A stretch of DNA of 64,000 nt from contig NC_087388.1 of the NCBI RefSeq assembly GCF_963675165.1, positions 5,213,047 through 5,277,046 of the forward strand, written 5' to 3'. The notes below the pieces were generated by a model. It ran no database searches. It was not told where the DNA came from and saw only the letters and a program-made list of their open reading frames with translations. This document shows positions 58,113 to 64,000 of the stretch, one piece after another. Every line of letters begins with the position of its first letter. Positions within the stretch are counted from its first letter, which is position 1. The translations under genes were made by a program, and so were the position numbers. This DNA comes from Halichondria panicea. Taxonomy: Eukaryota > Porifera > Demospongiae > Suberitida > Halichondriidae.

Positions 58113-58204
58113 TGTCTGAGCGCGTCTTCTGAGCATGTCTTCTGAGCGCGTTGCCTGAGTGTGTCTTCTAAGCACGTTGCCTGAGCGCGTCTTATGAGCA
58201 TGTG
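58113..58204 (+). repeat. 13 bp minisatellite
   Basis: About seven units of a 13-mer of the form TCTTCTGAGCGCG / TTGCCTGAGCGCG, with variants such as TCTTATGAGCATG. Looser copies continue to about 58240. Exact period over successive units is visible by eye. Confidence 0.85.
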
Positions 58205-58329
58205 TTACCTGCATGAGCCTGTGTTGTCTGAGCGTATGTTGACAAGAGTTTATATTCCCTTATTTTTGACCCAAATGGCCCTCCATAGATTCTAACCAAA
58301 ATGTATATGTATTTGCTATTTCATAAATC

Positions 58330-58730
58330 TCGATCATTCTCTATACTCTCTAGCAAGTCTACTTGAACGACAAAGTTCATTCAATTGGCTAAGGTCTATC
58401 ACTGCTAACCTATATACAAAGAAGGACTCAATATCCTCCCTCTCATGCATGTACCATCTAGATCTATAGAACTGGCAGACATCACGTTGTAAATAAACTC
58501 TAAAAACCAAACTCCAAGATACGATATTTTGGATTATATCATACCAACTGCAGGCTACACCAAATCCTCTGGACAATCATAGATTAAATCACATGTATAC
58601 TCACGTACAAACACTCTCAGACATTTTTCTTAAAATTGTGTCCCAAGATTATGGAATAGCCTACCAATCAACATGAACCTCACGAGCAGCACTATCAAAG
58701 CCACATTGAAGAATCTCCTCTGCATGGCAA
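58330..58730 (+). pseudogene. LINE reverse transcriptase 3' remnant (plus strand)
   Basis: The plus strand contains SLLERQSSFNWLRSITANLY (about 58355-58415) and VPRLWNSLPINMNLTSSTIK (about 58642-58700), the latter matching the RxWNSLPxxxxxxSS segment ending many LINE polymerases. Frame changes and an internal stop separate them. Together with 3432-3713 and 57200-57620 this is the third LINE 3' fragment in the window, none with an intact polymerase. Confidence 0.55.
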
Positions 58731-59508
58731 CACCTCCTCAGCAATTTCGACTCAAACGTTCCTTGCACCTTCCATTTCAAGTGCCCATGCAACAAATGTT
58801 GCAACATTCATGGCCAACCTGTTTCTACTTTTTTTTTCTTTTTTTTCTACTGGTTGGCTATCAGCATTTCTAGGTCAGTACTATAATTATATACACCATT
58901 CTTAATGCTGATATTGAATTGAATACTCCCTTCTTTCTCCTAAAATTGATACAACTCTGCGCGAGGCTAATAATGCGTGTGCATATACCTAGTTATTTTA
59001 TGGAGGGCAGTACAGAAAAAATAAGCATACAGTGTACTTATTAGTTTAACCTATTAGCAGTTCGGAGGTAGCCAGGTCCACTAATTGATAGGAGTGCTTT
59101 GAAAGTGTGACCAATGCTGGAGCGAGCACTATACAAATACATTGTATTGCAGAATGTAGCTGCATGTGAGAAAATCAATCAACAGCGGAGCCATGCCATA
59201 GTAGATGAGTACGAGCACTCCTATTTGTCAACAAGGCGCGGCTAGCCTTTGTGGCTTCCGTGGCATAAGGACAGATGGCAAACATTGCATGTATATAGGC
59301 ATGCATGTGTATACATGCATGTATGATGCTAATAAAGATTAAAGCAGCTGGTTATAATTATATACACACTATATCAATATAATTATTATAAATAGTGGTA
59401 TACAGGGAACAACAATTCAATCTTTAACCTCATGAACTAAAGGCTATAATTATAGCAATATTATATTGTCTGTTGCAGTAAATTCTTTGTACATTCTGTT
59501 TTTGAATG
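58731..59508. other. intergenic and RTK4 3' flank, nothing recognised
   Basis: T-rich tract at about 58829-58855, then AT-rich sequence. 59300-59480 resembles RTK1's 3' flank (6220-6360; TACATGC, GATTAAAGCAGCTGGTTAT, CTTTAACCTCATGA), so it is probably 3' untranslated or flanking DNA of this kinase lineage. Confidence 0.45.
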
Positions 59509-62500
59509 CTATAGAGGGTGGCCTGGCGAGCCTTCTACATAGCGATTAGTGTCTTCAGTGGGTGTGGGTACATTGTCACATTCTGTAGTAAAGGGAATAT
59601 AAACTAACAACATTTTTTCATACATGCACTAAGTATAGATAGGTACAATAATAATTATGATATTTGTAGCTATAGTAGCGTACTAGTTTTTAGCTATATA
59701 CACTTACTAAGCTGCTCCGCTTCTTGAATGGTATTCAGTAGCACCATACCAAACTCAGTGTAGCCAGAAATGGATGTCAGTAGCCTCTCCACAATGGCGG
59801 ACAATTGTGAGAAAGTTGGCCTCTCCTCTGGATCCTCCCTCCAACACTGAGACATCAGTTCCGAACTGTGTGAGGATAATGGCCGGGGAAATGTGTACAG
59901 TCAATTCACTCAATCAAATAACATGCAGCCCTATAGCTCTTCTACCCAGATTTCCAGCTGCTTTCAAAGTATAATTATGATGAATAAGTTTATCCACAGG
60001 GGAGGGTCACATAGGCAATATTGCCTTATACAAAGGTGTGGCTTGCTTGATAACAAAACTCACTGCATACAATATATACTGAACTCAGAGTGTATACTCA
60101 CATCTCGGTGGCACAGGCTGCAGTGAGAGGTCTCTCTAGTCTCCGCCCTTCTCCCAGCAGCTGGATGAGGGAGTGTGGGTCCACCGCAGGGTAAGGGGTC
60201 TCTCCTCCACTGAAGATCTCCCACACAGTCACACCATACGACCACTGGGCATATGGACAGTTAATACTAACAACAATAATTCTGGGGATCATTATCATCT
60301 AGAGGCCTATATACCATGTATAATTATACTGACTACTGACTCACCACATCAGTTTTCTCTGTGAAGATGGCATCGTTGAGACTCTCCAAGGCCATCCATT
60401 TGTAGGGAAGCTTCACATTGGCTCGGTCGTTCTGTCTGAAGTAGCCACTAGCATAGACGTCCTCAGCCAGACCAAAGTCCCCCACCCTGATACTCCCTCC
60501 CGAGTCCAGCCTATAGGAATGTACAAGATGACAATCACACTAAAACAATTATGATATATCTTTCTGTACATGCAACAGTCCGCATGCAGTTTGTCAAGTC
60601 AATACATATAATTAGAGTGATGCTGTTACAAGCCTTTGCAATAGTTATCTGATAATCATATATAATTATACTTGTAATTATACCCCGTGCGCTTGATAGA
60701 GTGTGAAATGGCTGATGAGAAACAAGGAGCTTTAAGTATTTTGCTTGTTTCTCTGCATGTACACACAGCATACAATCGATGGTTCACTCACATACAGTTT
60801 CTTGCTGCAAGGTCGCGATGGACAAAATTCTGCTCGGCCAAGTAGGCCATTCCCAGTGCTATCTGATGGCACATCTTTAGTAGCAGTTTCCTCACTTCTA
60901 GAATCTGTAGAAAATGGCAAGAGCTTCCTCACACAGTGTTGGTAAGCTCACTACCATGTCCTATAATGAGACTATCCCCATAACGCTCAAATGAATACTA
61001 GCTATTGATCACTTGCTCATTTCTCAAGTATCAGTTTTACAGGTGTTTAGTACACTTTAAACGCATGTAAAGTATATTTGTATTGAGTTCGACCTTCATA
61101 AAGTTGTCATAACTTTGTTATACTTCACTGAAATTCAGGAGTTTCATATACCATTGGATTCCTTGTTAAAAAGCACTTCTATAATTATATATCTATAATT
61201 ATATGCTGTAGAGCTAGAGAGCTTCAACCAGTTAAAAGTTAGTATTTTCCATGTAGAAGTCCCAATCGTCCTCCACCACATGCAGTCATGAAGCATAAAT
61301 AAAGCCATAATTTACCACATAATTTCCGGGACCGAACTCAACGCAAATAGACTTTAGACACTAGTTGATAAGATCTACATGCGAAGTACATGCACATGGG
61401 AAGTGGGAAGTACAATGGAAAAGTTCCTCAGAGTAGGTGCACTATGGGATTTAGTATACCTGCAACTTACTTAGTACACCTATCTATTGTAGTCAAGCAT
61501 CGAGGCAAGGTTTGCTCATGCGCACTAGTATCTAAATCCCATAGATACCTCCGAAACAGTGTCTATGGACTATAGCCATTATACAGAACATGTGTATATT
61601 ATGTACTACAGTGCAGTATGATATTAGTATACCTTGATGATAGTACATGCAGTGTGATCTACGAACTGTTATGGTCAAGGGAGAAAAGAATGTTAAATTG
61701 GGGGAGATCTAAGGGTGCAGCTGGTTAAGCTGTCCAAGAATAAATTGGGTAACTAATCCTGACCACGGTAGAGTGTAGTGTGCACCTTTCACCTCCCTCA
61801 TAACTACACACACTATATAATCAGCCCCACCCACCTTTCTGTTGCATGCAAACAATTTAGGTTCATAATAATAACTTAGCTATATGCGTACTTTACTTTC
61901 ATATCTAGATACTGAGATACTTTAGTTCAACTAGCTATATACCTACCTGATCAATCTCACAGTCATCGTCCAACTCAAGGCTGCTCCTCTCTCTCTTGAG
62001 ATATCCAATGAGGCTCCCGTTGGCCATATATGGCATCACTATAGCAATGCCGGGGCCAGCATCGACACACACCCCTATCAGGGACATGACGTGAGGATGG
62101 TCAAAGTCTTGCATCTTATTCACCTCACACACCATGCTCTGAACATCCGACAGCGAAAACAGACCTGTAGGGCAGACAATGACATGAAGAACTGAGGTTA
62201 TAATTGTAGGGAGAAGTATATATGTACCTTTTAGTGTCTTCACGGCCACCCCTTGAATAGGTATATTGTTCCAGTCTGTTAGGACGCCCTTGTACACAAT
62301 GCCAAATTCACCTGTACAGTAGTAGTGACAGCCCATAATTATTTGCACATCTTTCTTTTACCTTGTCCTATTGCAGTACTGGAGAGCTTCAATATGGAGG
62401 CTGGTATTTTGATTGAGTCTGGGATGGACTCAGCAATCTCATTGAGCTCCGATTCTGTGGGTCAGTGAATATTCGGTGCAAGCTATAATATAAAACTAAA

Positions 62501-63317
62501 CTTACCAACAAGTGCAGTATTACCATCCATAGGAAATATGTCCTCCCGTGTTCTCCTGTAACAATGAATAAGATGATTGAACAGCTATAGAATAGACTAT
62601 AATTATTACGTATTAGCCACGATTTCCATTATCTGTTCATGCATAGCAATTGACACGATCTTCTTCCGAGAGTTCAGATAGAAACGAACAAAAATGATCA
62701 GCATTACACACACAATCATCACAATAACCCCCAAAACAGTTGGGATGATGATCTCCAGTGGAACTGCAGTCACAGGACTTGTGTAGGTCAGTTGCTGGTC
62801 CAATAATTGAGAGATGTTGCTCCCAACGTTCACCTGGAGGGACAGTAACACAATTTAGCTATTATACAGTTTAATAGTCACTTGAATGATGGCTGGGTTT
62901 TCCCCTCCTGGGGGATCCAAGGGGGCGGTACAGAATATAACACTCCCTCTAACACTTGAATTACTGAGTGTCTTGGTACACTCCTCCCCTCCCACGATCA
63001 CTCCTATTTCACTGGTCTCCACTGAGTCAAGATTATCACCCTGGATACACACACAGTAACAGTATAGGGTCAGTGTACTAGCTAATAATACATACCACAA
63101 TGCGTATGAGCGTCTCTGTGCCACTGGTGACCTCTTGAGAACTATTTAGTCTAAAATTAGAGGGATCTGATTGGACGCTGATAGGGAGGCGTGCTTGTGT
63201 AATGAGTGGGACATCATCAAACAGTAGGGCATAGTCCAATGGGGTCAGTGAGGTTGTTGTCAGACTAGGAGTCAAGCATGTGATGGTGGTATTGTCCACA
63301 ACACTGCAGTTGCTCCT
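59509..63317 (-). CDS. RTK4: MET-like receptor tyrosine kinase, 3' half in window
   Basis: Exons seen from right to left: IPT-type ectodomain (about 63096-63317, [12 protein letters not shown]), 62884-63040, membrane exon 62608-62835 ([20 protein letters not shown]), juxtamembrane 62505-62555 and 62361-62456, GEFGIVYKG and VAVK 62226-62311, hinge exon 61947-62166, HRDLAARNC about 60793-60905, [16 protein letters not shown] 60345-60510, [11 protein letters not shown] 60102-60247, C-lobe end about 59709-59862, tail 59509-59582. The catalytic core is complete. Sema, PSI and first IPT exons are not found before 64000; a repeat follows 63385, so they probably lie beyond the window. The tail stops early: two extra bases (CTATAG versus CTAG in RTK1) create TAG after SPGHPL, losing about 14 residues present in RTK1. 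Sequence and tail place it with RTK1, not RTK2/3. Confidence 0.82.
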
Positions 63318-63384
63318 CTGTAGGGGAGGGACAGTGCATCATGTACAGTATAATAATATTGTTGAGGAAAGCATCTTGAATGAG

Positions 63385-63955
63385 TGCACACCGTGGGTAC
63401 TGATGCCTCGGTGGAGGTGCCAAAGCTACATAAAGCTACTAACTACTAGCTAGCTTTTATACACACATTGATTATAATTATCATTTTGCTGCATGCATGC
63501 ATAATCAAGATCACTCAGGAAACTAAAGGAGTGGGTAATGATCGACAATGATTGTTGTTAAAACGATCAATGCCAAAAGTTCGAGTCTAAAATTAATGGG
63601 TGCAAGTCAGCAGAGCCTTGCAGCTCTCTTCTCACTCTTGCAGCTACCAATAGCTATAATAGCGTTCTAGTGCAGAACTAACTAGTAGCAACACTCAGTG
63701 AACAAGTTTTGCTACGGACTCTTCTGAAAAGGCATTCCAAGTAAGCAAAACTAGAGAACGAAGCTTTAGTTTTGCAAATCCACAAATACAAATCCAAGAA
63801 AACATGACTAGAAGCCAATAGAAACTCTTACTTACACTTCATTGAACCTTGAGCAGCTGTAAAAGTCTACACACACAGGCACACACACACACACAGACAC
63901 ACAAACACACTAGATGTACCGTATACCTCGCCTGCGCATGTACACCGAGGCATAA
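63385..63955. repeat. dispersed foldback repeat, same family as 7632-8288
   Basis: Begins near GAGTGCACACCGTGGGTACT followed by GATGCCTCGGTGGAGGTGCC and ends CCTGCGCATG...CACCGAGGCATAATAAG after a CA-rich tract (63872-63910). The interior matches the RTK1 intronic copy (GCAGAACTAACTA, AAACTCTTACTTACACTTCA, TTGAGCAGCTGTA). No kinase exon is seen between 63318 and 64000. Confidence 0.6.
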
Positions 63956-64000
63956 TAAGCTACAAGTACATGTAGCTGCAATTAAGAATTTGTAACCATC

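Noticed and set aside
58113-58240. Possible CRISPR-like array
   Set aside because: The repeats are contiguous 13-mers without spacers, and the DNA is eukaryotic.
1-64000. tRNA, rRNA or other structured RNA genes
   Set aside because: No cloverleaf boxes or ribosomal motifs were recognised by eye; hairpins found are explained by MITEs. A covariance-model scan would be decisive.

Overview
The window is animal nuclear DNA: AT-rich, with many short GT-AG introns, dense small transposons, and no bacterial operons or ribosome binding sites. The protein families (MET-like receptor tyrosine kinases with Sema, PSI and IPT modules; a NIDO-AMOP-VWD-EGF mucin-4/SUSD2-like surface protein; an adhesion-type 7TM receptor with a somatomedin-B domain), together with the compact exons, fit an early-branching metazoan. 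A demosponge of the Amphimedon type is the best guess. That assignment is inference; no species marker is present.

The core is a cluster of MET-like receptor kinase genes, all on the minus strand: RTK1 (6348-19104), RTK2 (26730-35821), RTK3 (45510-53668) and RTK4 (59509 to beyond 63317, its 5' half lying outside the usual exon spacing and probably off the window). A plus-strand unprocessed kinase pseudogene (4190-5440) and two relics of a kinase first exon (26112-26204 and 44888-44985) show that the family has been duplicating and decaying here. Each complete copy encodes signal peptide, Sema, PSI, IPT repeats, one membrane helix, a canonical tyrosine kinase domain and a short tail with one conserved YV[D/E] motif.

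RTK2 and RTK3 each lie tail-to-tail with a plus-strand mucin-4-like gene (M1 at 22036-25580, M2 at 39042-44355). Both mucin-like copies carry stops or frameshifts and look like pseudogenes. Mucin-like gene plus kinase form a tandem segmental duplication: 22036-38660 corresponds to 41739-54497, and the 3.1 kb at 38661-41738 (NIDO, AMOP and VWD exons) survives only in the right-hand unit. Because the two units are close paralogues, each supplies the empty site for insertions in the other, so several transposon boundaries and target duplications can be read directly.

Left edge (1-3430): a dispersed repeat interrupted by a 2.4 kb CACTG-ended element. 12759-14925: a transposon with about 450 bp inverted repeats inside an RTK1 intron. 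19180-20879 and 36062-38070: two Mutator-like elements sharing termini TAGCCTCGA/TAGCC and 9 bp target duplications, with 58 bp and 24 bp miniature relatives. 54581-56897: an intronless, frameshifted adhesion-GPCR-like pseudogene. 57200-58870: LINE 3' remnants and a 13 bp minisatellite.

Functionally, the intact content is a set of paralogous cell-surface receptor kinases likely to differ in ligand-binding ectodomain and docking tail while keeping the same catalytic core. All exon boundaries are hand-read from splice motifs and paralogue comparison, so individual ends may be off by a few bases.
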